64,000 nt of DNA, taken from assembly GCA_027627225.1 (NCBI GenBank), contig CM051033.1, forward strand, positions 9,331,501-9,395,500, in the 5' to 3' direction. A program made the position numbers and the translations under genes. This document shows, piece after piece, positions 10,850 to 24,529 of this stretch. The notes under the pieces are model-generated. The model was not told where the DNA came from. It saw nothing but the letters and a program-made list of their open reading frames with translations, and did not search any database. The first letter of the stretch is position 1, and each line of letters starts with the position of its first letter. This DNA comes from Congeria kusceri (taxonomy: Eukaryota; Mollusca; Bivalvia; Myida; Dreissenidae).

Positions 10850-13800
10850 TTACTGTATCTAAGTAATTTACGCGTTTTTAACAATTTCAACGAAAACAAC
10901 AGAAACACTCCAAATTATTCCATCGTTTCGCGTTACATCGCTTTATATTTTTACCCATTTCAACTAATGATTACTCATTAAACAAACGGTATTTACAGCA
11001 TATTTCTAGGTCAATAGTGTTATAACGCCCCTTTAAATACTATATTTTTTATTTTTTGAATATGTGACAACAAGTTTCAAAATTATCAAATCGCCAGTTT
11101 GTTAAAAGGTCTCTTTAACAACTTAAATTAACCTAAAATATGCTGTATGCGTATCAGGTATTACTTTCTGTGTGTTTGTAGATTACATAGGCACTAAACT
11201 TATGTTAAAAAATATATATGTATATACACTAAATGGTAATTGACTAAAAACGTTTCAGTGGTCGTAATAAAAAAGTGTTTATTGGAAAGCCGTTCAAACA
11301 CTGTTTACCTTTATTGTACATTTGGTACATACAAATAAGGACCACTAGGTTGTTTATATTTAAGATCTTTGTCAAGCGTTTATTGTGAATTGAGCAGATG
11401 TTTACTGGCATTATTTAAACGTTCACTTCTAACATGGATCTACATATGGAATCAGCTTTTGTTAAAAGATGCACCATGAACATGTACCTGTCATTGTAAT
11501 ATATAGGTCATAACTTTTTTACATTAAAACCCACGCAATAAATAGGTTACTAAGTGCACTCGTATTTTCAACAGCTTTCTCTGTACAGAGCCAGTAAGGA
11601 CAATGCTTATGTCGCTTGTACAGACATAAAGTTCTTTATCACCTCTCTAGCACAAGTGTGTACTTTTAATGGCGTGCGCTTTCCTGCGGGTGAAGGCGGC
11701 TTTACCTTTCAAGATAGAGTCTCGTGATAACGTTTCTTCTGTCTGAAGTCGGGATGTCAACATATATACATATGAAATTTGGTTGAAAATGAATTCTGTG
11801 TTTGAATGTTTAGGAGTTTCAATGTTATTTTCATTACACATTTCCAATGTATTAATATGCCTTGGATGTTGTTTAATAGATATTTGCATAAATTGCTATT
11901 GAAGTAATATTCATGGCGAAACTGTAGTATGTGTATAAAGATTCTGTTAGTACTAGCATTAGCTGTGAGCCGTTCGATGTACGCAGACTTTGATGCGTAG
12001 CACGCACCATATGTCAAGTTTATCATAGCGAGTGACGCTTAGTTGTTAATCCAGTAATTTTATTAAGATGGACGATCCAATTTCCACTTTTTAAAATTTA
12101 TTAAAGCATCATAATTTAAAGTATTCGTATTGACAAGCATACTGCTTGCCTCTCCCATCTGCGTTATTTTGCAGAATGCACTATTTCCCCGAATGACTGT
12201 TATGTGGCGGAAAAAAAATCTTATTTATTGCAAAATGAATGTTTATTGTAATTTTCAAAGAATGTTAAAGCAAAATAATAATTGCAAACTGTACATTAAC
12301 ACATTGTTAAGCTAATTAATACGTTTAAACACTACGATAAAATAAATTTACAAAACACGTTTATTAAACAAACCATACTATTAGTAATTTGATAGCTAAA
12401 CGTTGACATTTATACACCACCTGTATAGTATTACAGCAAAATTCAACATCTCCCGACGAATATTAAAAGACCTAACCGCGCGTTGTTATACTGGAACTTT
12501 CTTGGCGTATTTGTTTTTGTCAACACAGAAGAAACTAGATAACCTTACATTAAGAACACAATCCTACCGTTCTACACAGAAATAAAATAAACTATGCTTT
12601 TAGATATATACAATTGGTAAGAAATGTGTGTGGCAGATACATATTTAATTGGAACATAACAAAGTCAAATATAGCCTTACTATTGAGGACGTTTCATGAC
12701 GACAATTGACGATAATATAAATCTTTTAGTTTAAGCTTTTGTTTATTCTTTTACTGAGACTTTCCGGTAATTGCATTAGAAAAAAACAATGGTAAATACT
12801 GTATATAAGTATATTCGCACTAAAGGATCGCAATGTGGTCAATCGTCCTGGGTCGTCAAACGCTTTATTGCAGGCATCTCTTGATGTATGTATTCATCTT
12901 ATCTTGACACTTCACTGCATTCGATATCAGCAACATGAAATTAGGTAGAACAAGGAGTCAGTTTTATAACGCGCATCATCGCAATAAATAAGTACACTAC
13001 GTGACTCCACATTTAAAAGCATGGCATAAACAAATAAGAACAAACATGTTGTAAAATTTCAAGATGGTTCAATGATTATCAATAAAACATGTTTCAACTA
13101 AATTAAGGCATCAGAGGTAATGATAATGGAATTGATTGACTACGATTTCATAAAATGTTTTCAATCCTACACTAAATGGTATAGGTAACTGTGTACTTAT
13201 GCGTACAAATATATATTTTTTGTATACACAATTGTAATTTATGTAATAACTAATTAAACACGTTTGACTTAAACTAATTTAAGACGCATAAATGACCCAC
13301 CTACATGTTCATCTTATTTCTAGGGTTGAAAACCAGAAGCTACTTCCTGCTTTTTAAATCAATAGCGGTTAGTACCTTCTGATTTTCAACACTCGATACA
13401 ATGTTTGAATCTATGTGAAACAGAATGTTATTGCGGTGAATGACCTAGTGTCTGGGTGATAAACCTTAAACAAAGTGCACGAATACGTCTCTTGCCTCTG
13501 ACTTGCACAATTGTAAAAAATAAAAATGCAATTACAGCGCTGATTTACTCGATCGGAAATTGCTCTGCCATTGAAATCCGGATGCGAACAAAAAGAGCAT
13601 TTACGATCAGCAAACTTAATTATAGAAATTTCCTTCACTTGTTCAATTGCTTTTTTATGCGGTTTAACATCGGTGTCCCTGACCTAAGAATATAATTTAA
13701 TTCCACATAATATATGTGATTTAGTACATTTACATGTATCGAAAAAGTTAAACCGAAATGTAATATGCTACATGACATATGATACTGAGAAGCAATTTTA

Positions 13801-16800
13801 GGCAGCATTTTAAGATTATTATAAAGAAAGTCAAAAGGAAAACGCTTGATTTGATCCATGGCTTATATATGCTCACTGGTAAGCGTTTCTACCGCAACCT
13901 CAACGGCGGCTTTGGTAGCTAGTAAATAATCGTAAGAAATGTATAAGCGTTGAACATTTTTTATACATTTTACCGTCACGACTGCTGCCTATCAGGCATA
14001 ATAAATACGTATCACTAATATGTAGTTAATTTAGTGAATGATAGTGAACATGCTGCACACAAACTAGTGCGCGTACTGAAACGATATACATTAATTATAT
14101 AAACAAATTAATCAATCCAGCATTAACTGTTAGTACTTAATGCATTGGCAAAAAAAAACTATGTTGCACTAGCATGACATTTCGATGAAAAAAAAGCTAA
14201 ACAATCATGTCTTGGCAGGCATTCCGACAAATATCGTGAAACTCTAGAACATATAAATTAACATGATTCTTTCCGAAGTTAATCGTGGAAGAAATGTAGA
14301 AAGAAATCTGAACAAAAAATATATTGTAAGCTTTAAGCTTTCTGAACATGCCTTAACGATTGTCATCTTGTGTCTATTGTACCGTCGCTCTTTTGAATTT
14401 GAGAAATTACCCGTTGCCTAGTGCCAAGTAGGATGTGTTTGTTTAAAGTGTAAATATATGCCCATCTGCTTATGTGCTTTGCATAAATTGTACCTGACAC
14501 CGGTACATTCGGTTCAATAATCGAGCATTAATGGTTGACTATCAAACAAGCTATACAAAGGCAACATACGCATTCATGAGTGCAGAGCAAGCGTTTCAAC
14601 TAGATTGTGCACGCACTTATTTCCGAACGCTGAGGCTACAATTTAATTTCAAATAATACAACTTATTTCGTAGTATGGTAATATTGTGAATAACTGAACG
14701 TGAGTCATAAGTATAGAAATATTGCTTTGCATTTCGTTGATTAAATTATAATAGACCTGACATTATTTTTTTCAGTCGCCCTGCGGCAACAATCAATTAA
14801 TTTGTCACAAATAAAATACAAGTTTATGGTCCTTTATGGAAATGGTTCTCCTGGTATAGCATTTGGCAATAATATAATGGAAGGTAAAACGCATTCATAT
14901 TCCCTAGGGAGTCATTAGGGCGTTTGTGTGAAATATACAAGGCAATTATATGTTTATTCCAATGCGTTTGTTTTATCAGGCGCTGCAACCCCCATTCATT
15001 TCCTGGAAATGCATTAAGCGATCTAATAAAGCATACTTAAAATATACGTGGAACCCTTCTTTATGGTGTTTGTACTGCAATGTAATTTATTTCTATTTAT
15101 AATGTGTCTTGTGCATTATTCATTAGGACATTACCTCTATGTATGCAGTGATTTAACCCTTCTGTTCTACCAGATAATATGCATAAACATTATACAAACC
15201 AACGTACTACAGAAGTGAATTCGAAAACCTGTTAATGTGCACTGTTTAAATATAACTACACACACTGAAAAATAATATGGGCCTATACAGACAAATCTAC
15301 AAAGATACCCCATACAGTGAGACTAAACACAAGCAAATGTGTTAAAGTCTGTTTTGAATGGATTTAACTTGCATATATACGGGTACTTGTCTGGATCAAT
15401 ATGAACACATATTAGACCCGTGCGAATACAAAGCAAAACAGACAGGCAACATTGTCGTTTTCGCACATAATATTTAAGTAAGTGGTACGTTGGAATGCTA
15501 CAGTTACCGATGACTACTAGCAAATATAATTCTATAATACTAATAACATATTTCATCAATTATTTTATAAACATATAATGCGTTAGAATGTCATTCGCCA
15601 AGCTTTGTTACATAAACTCAGACCCTTAATACGAGTTTATTGATGACTGATTAATTCCAACCACATTGACAATTGTTTTTGTACTGTGTGCCTATCTCAA
15701 TGACTTAGTTGAACGCTGAATATCTATTAAAACAATTGTTACATAGCGGCGAAACGTACCGTCAATTAAGAAACATTGCTATTATCTGATCAACACGAGA
15801 TTCGGGTGGTCAATACATTCTGAATATATATATTTGAAACACATATACATATTGTTCATTAATTTATCAACAATGCACATATACATTTTTCTCTGAGTAG
15901 GGTGCTTGGTTTTAGATGGCGCTCAAAGCCCTCGTTGGAAAAATATGCATTATTGCCATAGATGAATAGTGAATACATCTCAAACTGTCGCATATATATT
16001 CCAATTTCTTATTATGTAGTTTTGATTTCTGAATTATCAAATGTGTCAAAATACGAAACATCTACACGTTATTTTGGAAAAAGAATCATTTTATATCATG
16101 CAATATCCATTTCTCGATTTCCCTAGAGTTTTAGTGAATATTTTTATGAAGAATGCATGTATGTCTTATGCTACTCTATTTAAATTATTAAAACTGGCTA
16201 ACTTACACCAAGCACCATAAAAAACAACACAACAACGATTTAAGTCCAAATGCACCAAAAGATGTTTAACGAATCTCTATATATATGTATTAGAATCGAT
16301 TGTACCATTACTATATCAATCTAGAAAATAATGTCATCGTTGTAATGACATTCTGCTTTTGCATGCAATGTAATATCTTCATCGTCTGTGCGTTAACTAC
16401 ATTGCAGAGATTCATATTCTTAACTTACATTTGAGTTTAGTCATCATTATTGGCCTCTACTGGAAACGGTTGTTGGATTGACTGCAATTTACTCATACAT
16501 ATATTAGACATCAAACTATCGGGTGTATATTGTGTCTTGTCTTAAGCCACCGAAGTCTGAAATGAAACGTCTTTATGTTTACATTTCCTGGTATTGTCAA
16601 TACGTTTTCTAATAGTTTCCATATAATGAAGCTCATTTATAATTAATTATTGACATTGACTTTGAGAACACTAGAAAGCATGGAAAGATTATTCAAATTA
16701 TTTGCAATAATAAACGCGAACGTTAATACGCGTAATTACGATCCCCCAGAGACAAAACTTTATTCGTCTTATTTCTGGTACAGGAATAATCAATTAACTG

Positions 16801-18045
16801 CACATGCAAACATCGCAATTTGCTGCAACATTATCACTGAAAGTGATTTTCGTAATACTTTTCATTTGAAAACGGTAACACCACTAACAACAAATCTAAA
16901 TACATTTTATGATATTTTTTTGCGACAGCTGTTTCGTTTTCATCAAGACTATATTTATTGTGATATTGCAATAGTGTGAGAAATATAAACAATTCTAGAT
17001 TTCATTGCCAATAAAACGTGCAATTATAACTGATATTACTTCATTATGTATTAGAATTCAATTGTAAGAGTTTCTCTTTACCTTTATATTGTAATGAATG
17101 TGAATAGTGTAGCCATTTCCATCTGTTTGGAGAAGTGACGGTGATTCCCTTAACGTGCCCAGATGCAGCAATCGATTCACTTAATCAAGCATTACTTGTT
17201 TTCGACGGCAATAAAATAATGCGCAGACAACGTCGATAATAGTACCACATAAGGTATCAATAATGTACATCAATGAAGCCGATTTGTGGTTTTTCCTTGA
17301 GGTAAGACGATCCTTGTATTTACGACTCTCAATTCATTATCTGCCTCGCTGCATGAGTAATGATTGTTTTACGGCTCAAATGGTGTGTAAATAATGAAAA
17401 TGTGGCTAAAATATGTATTTTAAAGTGTAATCAATTTAATTGTCATTACTTATATAAATTATACTATTAATTTATTAAAAATATTTATATCTATGTATAA
17501 AAATAAAATTCATTAAAGCACATGGCTATCGCATATAAATTCGGTACCTTGTTTTAAGCATCTTATATACTGTCAAGATTTTTTCTCGAATAAGGCGTAT
17601 TTCTATATCGTGACATCATGCGGTATTATATTATTCAATCTGAAGCCTTCCGCGCCTGTTCTGTATTGGTATTAAAGTAACAGTGCATTTATGATATTTC
17701 CACGCTTATGTTATACGACAACTTGACTTTTACTTTTTACCATATAGGGCAATACGGAATACTTACGTGCAATTTGACATGTACTAGCAGTCTACATGTA
17801 CATGGACCCTGTGTATAGACAATAAACACATGGCTTTAAGGGAGAAGAAAAAACGGAGTTAATTAATAAAGCATATACATACAAATACATATTTCATTTA
17901 AATGTCTTGCCGTTAAGCATCATTTGTTATAAAGCACTAATATGTTACATCAAATTTGTAATACATTAAATTTCAAACGAACGTGTATTGCTCCATGTAA
18001 CAGGGCCATGTCCTTGAATGACAGTTGTAGGTGAAACGCTTTTAA
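10850..18045. other. Long AT-rich non-coding stretch
   Basis: About 7 kb in which I recognise no gene, RNA or organised repeat. The longest open frame, 109 codons at 16650-16979 (+), has a low-complexity AT-driven composition and no family resemblance. It may be intron or intergenic DNA. Confidence 0.5.
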
Positions 18046-18577
18046 AATTATTTGTAGCGCAAAATAATAAGGGTTGGTGCGAGACACGTGATTAATATGC
18101 TCTTGTTTAGGGTCACAACGTGAGGAAACAAAGAAGTGCTTATGTCTGTCCGCATTTCAAGGACAAATCAAACGACATCTTTTTGCCACGGATGGCTTGA
18201 AAATCGTGTTCAACGAGTGTAAAGTTGGGTTCTACAACGTACTAAAAGCTACTTACTGGTCACGATGTTTGTATAAACCGATTTGAAATAAATTTCCCAA
18301 AAGTTACACACGCTTTCACGTCCTCCAGTTCACACTAGCTATACCATTGACTGCGGACGGGTAAAGAAGAAAACCGATTTCATCGTGAGACTTCAGTGCA
18401 TTATGACATAATATCATTTCAACTGGTTACTTTTACATTTGATATACATATATACAAGCAACGCTTCATTGGTTCTTTAAAGTCTAATTAATAATATACA
18501 CTTTTAATATGTAGAAAAAAATGGAGACAGTACAATATCCAATCACAATACAATACTCCGATATCAAATACCCTTAA

Positions 18578-18720
18578 TAACATGCGCTGGTCTTTTATTT
18601 GAGGCAAGTGACCAATTGCCTATACAATACAGGACAACAAGCACAATACAACACGAAACGCAAACATGCTTATAACTGGGGTAACTGCCTTTGAACGGTC
18701 AATGCTGACAAAACTGGGCA
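18578..18720 (-). repeat. SINE-like repeat R1, copy 1
   Basis: Read on the minus strand, TTGACCGTTC then CCCCAGTT, a T-rich part, GTATAGGCAATTGGTCACTT and GCCTCAAATAAAAGACCAGC match copies at 23835, 26335 and 28390. The AATAAA-containing end is the most conserved part. This copy lacks the AAACCGGTTT end. Confidence 0.7.
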
Positions 18721-19389
18721 GTGATAAAGATCATCATAACGAACAGGATGCTACAAATGACAGACATGTTACTTGCAATGAGTTTTCACTGAATTTTACT
18801 ACTCTTTGTACTTTGTACTATTAATAAAATGTACAAATAATAATGTATACCAATGTATACATACTATTTAGTCCAGACGTATCAGGTGAAACAGCAGACG
18901 CATGAAGTAGTAATTAACTAGAATTGTGTATGTACAGATACTACGAGCTCGAGACAGATTTTTATGTATCATACCACTATGGTAATATCGGCCTGATACA
19001 AAGGTGCCTTTTTTGTATCAGGTCAGTAGCGTTTATATCAGTCAATATTGTGAGGTACGTCATATTACTCTAAATCAACTATAAGGTCAACATTTTCGGT
19101 AATAATGAATCAGATTCAACAAAACAAACAATTTGACTCCAAGAACGTATATACATGTAGTTTATTATTTTAAATCGTCATAAATAACAAACAAACGTTC
19201 TTTTTTTCATTATACACATAAACCCGCACTTTGGTAGTGGTTTGACGTCATCAATAGAACAAAAATTAATCCATACACAATTATTTCAATACATTCCTTT
19301 TAAATGCACTAAAAGTCATTTTTTACCAAAAGGTGAACATTATATAGTCAATATTGACACGAACTTGAAAATGTCATTTTCAATACACA

Positions 19390-19600
19390 ACTGAGTGAAG
19401 TTATTAGTGAAGTTACCAATATATTGCACACGCTAATTTATTAGTACTTACATGCATCTTTACATTGCATTGAGTTAACACCGACTGGTGGTACATTCTG
19501 TGACCAATACTCTGAGTGCAGTTACTAATATATTACACACGTTGATCTATTATTTAAAGTATGTACGTGTATCTTTACATCGCAATGAGCTAGTATTAAA
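19390..19600. repeat. Tandem duplication, about 110-bp period
   Basis: AGTTACCAATATATTGCACA CGCTAATTTATT (from 19411) is repeated at 19520 as AGTTACTAATATATTACACA CGTTGATCTATT. Both are followed by ATCTTTACAT and AATGAG or ATTGAG. Confidence 0.7.
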
Positions 19601-20699
19601 TGCAAAGTCAAATAATTTAAAACACCGACTTGTAGATAATTATGTGACCAATATTCAGATGTTCAAGGCTGACATTTGCAAAATGTGTGGACATTGTATT
19701 ATTAATGTCGCTATTATTGCTGCAGTATATATTAAACGCTACATATGGGCGCTGTATTAATTTAGGTACGGAAGTAACTATTTTTGTAGTAGGCAATATG
19801 TCATGTTATCGGAAAAAAGATTGGCACAAACATCTTATTTGTTCAATAACACATCCATGCTTGTGTGCCTCTTGTGGACGTTATAAGAACTTCAAGAGCG
19901 AGTACTCGAACGAATTGTTTATCTTACGTTTTTTTTCTTGAACGTAGTCTATGGCACATTATTTTCTTATCAAACAATTGCCAGAATTGTTTGTCTCTTT
20001 CCGGATAATAGCAACACAAATTGTTGACCTATTTTAAGCATCTTGTTTATGTACGCTATCGTACAGATCTAGGTCTGTAAATCGTCATTTTGAAAAGTGT
20101 TTCAATATATAACGATGTTCATCGGTTATAATGATACAGTTGTTTATTGAAATCGATTAATGCATCTCATAGAAGAAATGCTTCGGTTAAAGTCATAACT
20201 TTTATTAATTTTTAAAGTTCGAATAAATACATAGTAGTTTGATAATATATGCATATACTGAAATAAATAATAAGACATATGCCAGTTCCAAAATCACTAT
20301 GGTTATCATTTACAACAATACATGGGTCAAAAACGTGCAAACTATAGTACCCGAATTATAGAATGAGCAAGAATTACACACTCAATATAAATGACTTACA
20401 GGAATATGTATGTAAACATGGTTCTTGCAGTAAATAACTAGAGTCAAAACGTCGAGTTAAATACCATTAAACGACTTCATTACAATCGCATTTGCACATC
20501 TAAATTTGTATTGATCATTAATGACTTGTTAGTAACCCCAAAGTAGACATGAGTTACTTACCATAATTCATTTTCCTAGAACAACAGAGTTATGAATTAT
20601 TTAGAAGATATGATGGTTAAGGATTCTGAAATAAAATAAAAAAACAATCTCATTGGATCATATCACGTCAATATACTGTATGGTGTCACCCACACCTTT

Positions 20700-21760
20700 A
20701 TGAGTTTTACAGTGCACATCGATATATAAGCGACAATACAAACATTACAAACCTTTGCTTATATTATTTCAAACCTCTAAAGAATAGTACATAATAAGAA
20801 AACACAATTTTTTTTGTAAATGTAAAATAAATACCAAACATAAAAAACTGAATAATAAAATACAACAAAACGTTTAAAAGCGCGTATTTATCTGCAGCGT
20901 TTAATATCTTCGCTATCCTAGGTTAATTTCTGTAAAGCGTTAGTGCCGAGTCGTTCCGATTTTATACCACAACTAAACAATACGACACGAATAGCATCAT
21001 ACCATAGGAAATAAAACACTCCAAATAAAATACGAATTCACGAGAAAATTAAATAGTCAATTTTGCTTTATTACCTATACGTACTTTGACGAGTTCAGGT
21101 TATTCGCAGCCTTAGTAATGGGATGCAACGAAGTTAATATATGCATCAGAAACACCGTAAGATGTATTTGGTGGTTCAAACGGAAACAATATGCTTAGCG
21201 GTCTTGTCCGATATTCAACACTGCAACTTATATTGTAGATGTATTATCGTCTAGAGGCTGCGCGCGTAATAATACAAAGTATAATGTCATCAAAATCGTA
21301 TTTTTTATCTGACGTATGTTAACAAAGTGTGTGAATAATTTGCAGAATTCGTGTCTACTCCACAACAGCCTGTAACTTTAAAAAGATTGGTCATCGATGC
21401 GTACGCATTTCAAAGTTCACATACTGCGATTCCAAAGTAGACATACTGCGAAATGAAGATTTTCAATAAATATTTTAAAACATAAATTACAAATGCGTTT
21501 CACATATGTTTAACGATGATTAAGACATTCTTAAACACATGATGAATTAGATTAAGTTTAAAGATTCGCAGTATGAAAACGTTTTCAAGCGAAAACAGCG
21601 GCTCTATTGCAATTGATGCATTCATTAGAAGGGTAAAACTTTGTACAGTGTGCTATTGAACTTTACGAGTACATATTTAGCTTCTATTTCCAGATAATCA
21701 ATGAACACCATATTTCATACAGATGTATAAGTATGCGAATATCGAGATGCGCGTGTATCG
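20700..21760. other. AT-rich non-coding DNA
   Basis: No gene was recognised. The phrase ATATCTTCGCTATCC (about 20906) recurs with its surroundings at about 31124, pointing to an old duplication with the 31-kb region. Confidence 0.4.
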
Positions 21761-21764
21761 ATTT

Positions 21765-21856
21765 CTATCTTTGTGTTCAAACTGCATAAAACGTTACAGT
21801 ACATTTTTTTTTGTTTTATCCTACTGTGCATGGCAGTGAGAATATCAGACTTTTTT
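21765..21856. repeat. 92-bp direct repeat, copy 1 (partner 23647-23739)
   Basis: This is nearly identical to 23647-23739: CTATCTTTGTGTTCAA, GCATAAAACGTTACAGTACA, TCCTACTGTGCATGGCAGTG and AGAATATCAGAC. Only a one-base length change near the start differs. Such identity in otherwise diverged DNA indicates a recent duplication or mobile sequence. Confidence 0.92.
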
Positions 21857-22289
21857 TCTTAATATCTAGTAATTCAATCTACGCGCTGTGTTTGAGATAT
21901 ATTATATTAATAAACGAGCGTCATCCTTCACAAATGAAAAACTTGCTTTATGGTGTTTGAAATACACAAGGGACTTGAATTGGGAATTATATGACAGCGA
22001 CGTCTTTAGTCAAATGTGAGGGCATATTTTTAATACTGGAATGAGCACAACCGCTTTCCTTAAATTTACATATAACATATTAACAATGTAATCTCAGTAT
22101 AATCATCTCTAATCTGACGCTACTATATTATCCGCTGACTGGATCTGATGACTTCGCATTGGGGTCACGTTCAGACGACCTTATCATGAGCCAACAAAAT
22201 TGTTGCCTTCAAAATGTTGTGGTATAACTTTATATTTAAACAACAAAAACTATGCACGAAATTAACGTGAACTTTGGATGTTTACTCAC

Positions 22290-22435
22290 CTAAGGTACCA
22301 CTATATCCATTGTTATCCACGTCAAAATTCACTGTAAATGATTTATTCCCGAGGGTCCGCTGGAAATGCATCACACTTTCAAAGCCGTGGTCAAACTTTG
22401 CTGTGCACAAAGCAATTTCATTGGGCGTAGCAGGG
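22290..22435 (-). CDS. Possible isolated exon of an unrecognised gene
   Basis: On the minus strand an open segment encodes peptides including TPNEIALCTAKFDHGFESV and TVNFDVDNNGYSGTL. It ends exactly at a strong donor consensus (TTAG/GTGAGT, boundary at 22290/22289). Two acceptor-like AGs fit the start: TATCAG (exon from 22435, 146 bp) or GTGCACAG (exon from 22400, 111 bp). Composition is less AT-rich than the surroundings. I do not recognise the protein and found no neighbouring exons, so this may be chance or a relic. The 88-codon frame on the opposite strand (22274-22540) has no family resemblance and is probably its shadow. Confidence 0.25.
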
Positions 22436-23525
22436 CTGATAATTTATTGTTCGGAAGGTCATTTGAACGTGATCTGCTATACATGTACGATGTCTTCAGA
22501 TCCTAACAATGCTGGATTCGATTTAAATTATATCGATTAACAATGGTATATCCATTGTCATAGGGTTTGAAGTATCATACAAGGCATTTAGTGCAGTTAT
22601 GAAACGAGATATAAATCTCTAATATTTGCCTTTTGTTTGCAATTAAATATTGCGCAAAATAGGTCGACGCCTATGTCACAAGAGATATGAAATTAGAAGC
22701 GTGTTTAACAACACAACTCGTAGATTTTCTCTTAATGGAAAGACGATCAACGTGTTTAAAGATACTTGAATCAATTGTTGCATCAAATTGCTGGTAGTCG
22801 TTGATTTAACATTCAACTCATGTAACAAATATCGCTGCAACGGAATGGGTATATATGTATCCAGCGATATGAATTTAAAATTGTGATAAATTGTATTGAC
22901 GCTGCCATTAAACAAACGCGTTAGGTAAAGTGAAAGCAGTCATATTTATAATTAACGTTAGGAAAATAGCATCATACGTTTCCAGTTTTAATTTTGTTAC
23001 GGAAATAACCACACAGGAAGCGTAATTTACACGTCGACACTTGTTCTAACCATCTGACTGAAATATCAAGATCAGTACACTAATTAAAAAATCCAATTTA
23101 CAATGCCGTTATCTGAACATGTTTTTGGTTTCAAATTGCTGGTTGCATTAATTAAAATTGATAGAGATCTAATGGTTCATAGAAATTTTTGGCAGAATTG
23201 TTCTTTCAAAGACGAACGTATTCTTTCATATGCTTACTTATTCAAAGCTGTGTATGTTTAAATGATTTATGTTGCTCATGCACATGAACATGCAAATTAA
23301 TTTGATGCATATGCCATCTGTATCGGTGATCATGAAATCCTTGAAGTTAGCATTATGAACAAAGTAAAGTTTCATGCAATGAAGTAAATTTCCTACAAAC
23401 TTCATAATGATAAATTTGTGGTTTGTACAATGCATGATGAAACGGTGTTACGTATGCAATTACTTTACATGTAGGTACTAAACATACTAGTAATAAGTGA
23501 TGTACTGCATAAAACTTTTTTTTTA
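22436..23525. other. AT-rich non-coding DNA
   Basis: I see no supported feature here. Confidence 0.45.
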
Positions 23526-23529
23526 CGTT

Positions 23530-23645
23530 TGTATTTGTTAAAGTGTTACTGTCTATGACAATTTGCGAAACTATTTCAAGTATATCACGGTATGTAGGCC
23601 AATAACGTTGCATTACCACACGTAATGCATATTTAATAATCATAA
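23530..23645. repeat. Segment related to 30598-30715
   Basis: The TGTTACTGTCTATGACAATTTGC-like part (23547 on), a CACGGTATG-AGGCCAATAA part and CATATTTAATAATCAT at the end match TGTTATTGTGTATGAGAACA, CACAGTATGAAGGCTAATAA and AATATTTAATAATCATG at 30598-30715. Order and spacing are kept. Confidence 0.65.
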
Positions 23646-23646
23646 C

Positions 23647-23739
23647 CTATCTTTGTGTTCAAAACTGCATAAAACGTTACAGTACATTTTTTTTTGTTTT
23701 ATCCTACTGTGCATGGCAGTGAGAATATCAGACTTTTTT
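23647..23739. repeat. 93-bp direct repeat, copy 2 (partner 21765-21856)
   Basis: It lies about 1.88 kb after copy 1 in the same orientation and is followed at once by the 38-bp minisatellite. Confidence 0.92.
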
Positions 23740-23741
23740 AG

Positions 23742-23835
23742 ATCATTAGAGTGGACACGAATCAACGCTTAATCTCCCCATCATTAGAGTGGACATGAAT
23801 CAACGCTCAATCTCCCAATCATTAGAGTGGACACT
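23742..23835. repeat. 38-bp minisatellite, 2.5 copies
   Basis: Units begin at 23742, 23780 and 23818 with ATCATTAGAGTGGACA, followed by GAATCAACGCT and AATCTCCC. The last unit runs directly into SINE-like repeat R1. Confidence 0.92.
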
Positions 23836-24015
23836 TTATTTATGACAATTTACACATTGCCAAAAACAACACACAACATCACATAAACACATAACAAACA
23901 CAAAACACACATGAATAAAACTGGGGTCACAGCCTTGGAGTGGTTAATGCAAAGCATTTGTGTTTTAAACCGGTTTGTGGGCGCCCAAACCTTACACTTG
24001 GCCCAGAATTATTCA
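23835..24015 (-). repeat. SINE-like repeat R1, copy 2
   Basis: On the minus strand it has GGCGCCCACAAACCGGTTTA, GCTTTGCATTAACC, CTGTGACCCCAGTTTTATTC, a run rich in TGT, and TAAATTGTCATAAATAAAGT at the end. It matches copies at 26335 and 28390 in order. Confidence 0.75.
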
Positions 24016-24529
24016 CAAAACATTTTAGTGTAAATTAAAATTAACCGCATAGTATTGCAAATAAAATTAAACAGCAATAAAAGAGAATACTAATCAATTT
24101 AATTACCATTAAGTTTATCAATGGTTGGATGCAAACCAATGTAGCAGCATTGCATCTTTCTGAGGCACGATGGAATGAAACAATAGACAAGTATCAACTA
24201 CGTCTCGTATTTTTATAAAAAGGTTTAGAGACATATCATCATATAGTTCAAGTTTTAGATGATCGTCATGCAATTTCAGGAAGAAACCATAATTTTGGAA
24301 GTAAAAAGTCAGATTACATAGCTTTGTTGTATATGTTTATAAAAAAATGACTAGATTTTTCTAGTATGACATGGAGAATTTTTTTTTCACATGTTTTATT
24401 TTTTCCATGCATTACATGTAGCTGTCGCAAGCAATATACATAATAACTTCTCTTTTGCAACAAATTATAAACATACTTCTTTGCATACGATTATGATATA
24501 CACGACGTGATCACAACTTTGACTTTTGT
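24016..24529. other. AT-rich non-coding DNA
   Basis: Nothing was recognised. Confidence 0.45.

Larger units (their letters stand above)
18050..20700. repeat. Diverged duplicated block A
   Basis: Scattered segments match blocks B and C in the same order. They include GAGACACGTGATTAATATGC with a downstream GTGAGGAAACAAAGAA...CAGACAAAT-like part (18080-18170), the TTTTCTTATCA...GCCAGAATTG part (about 19960-19990), and TAACTAGAGTCAAAACGTCG with a downstream AACAGAGTTATGAATTATTT (20430-20600; compare 49360-49510). No gene is conserved. Confidence 0.5.

Noticed and set aside
11647..11889. 80-codon minus-strand frame with LSRDSILKGKAAFTRRKAHA
   Set aside because: The segment looked faintly like retroelement or exon sequence, but I could not tie it to a family. 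A protein search would decide.
16650..16979. 109-codon open frame
   Set aside because: AT-driven composition, no recognisable domain, no conserved copy elsewhere in the window.
23353..23643. 96-codon minus-strand frame
   Set aside because: It overlaps a duplicated non-coding segment whose partner at 30.6 kb does not keep the frame.
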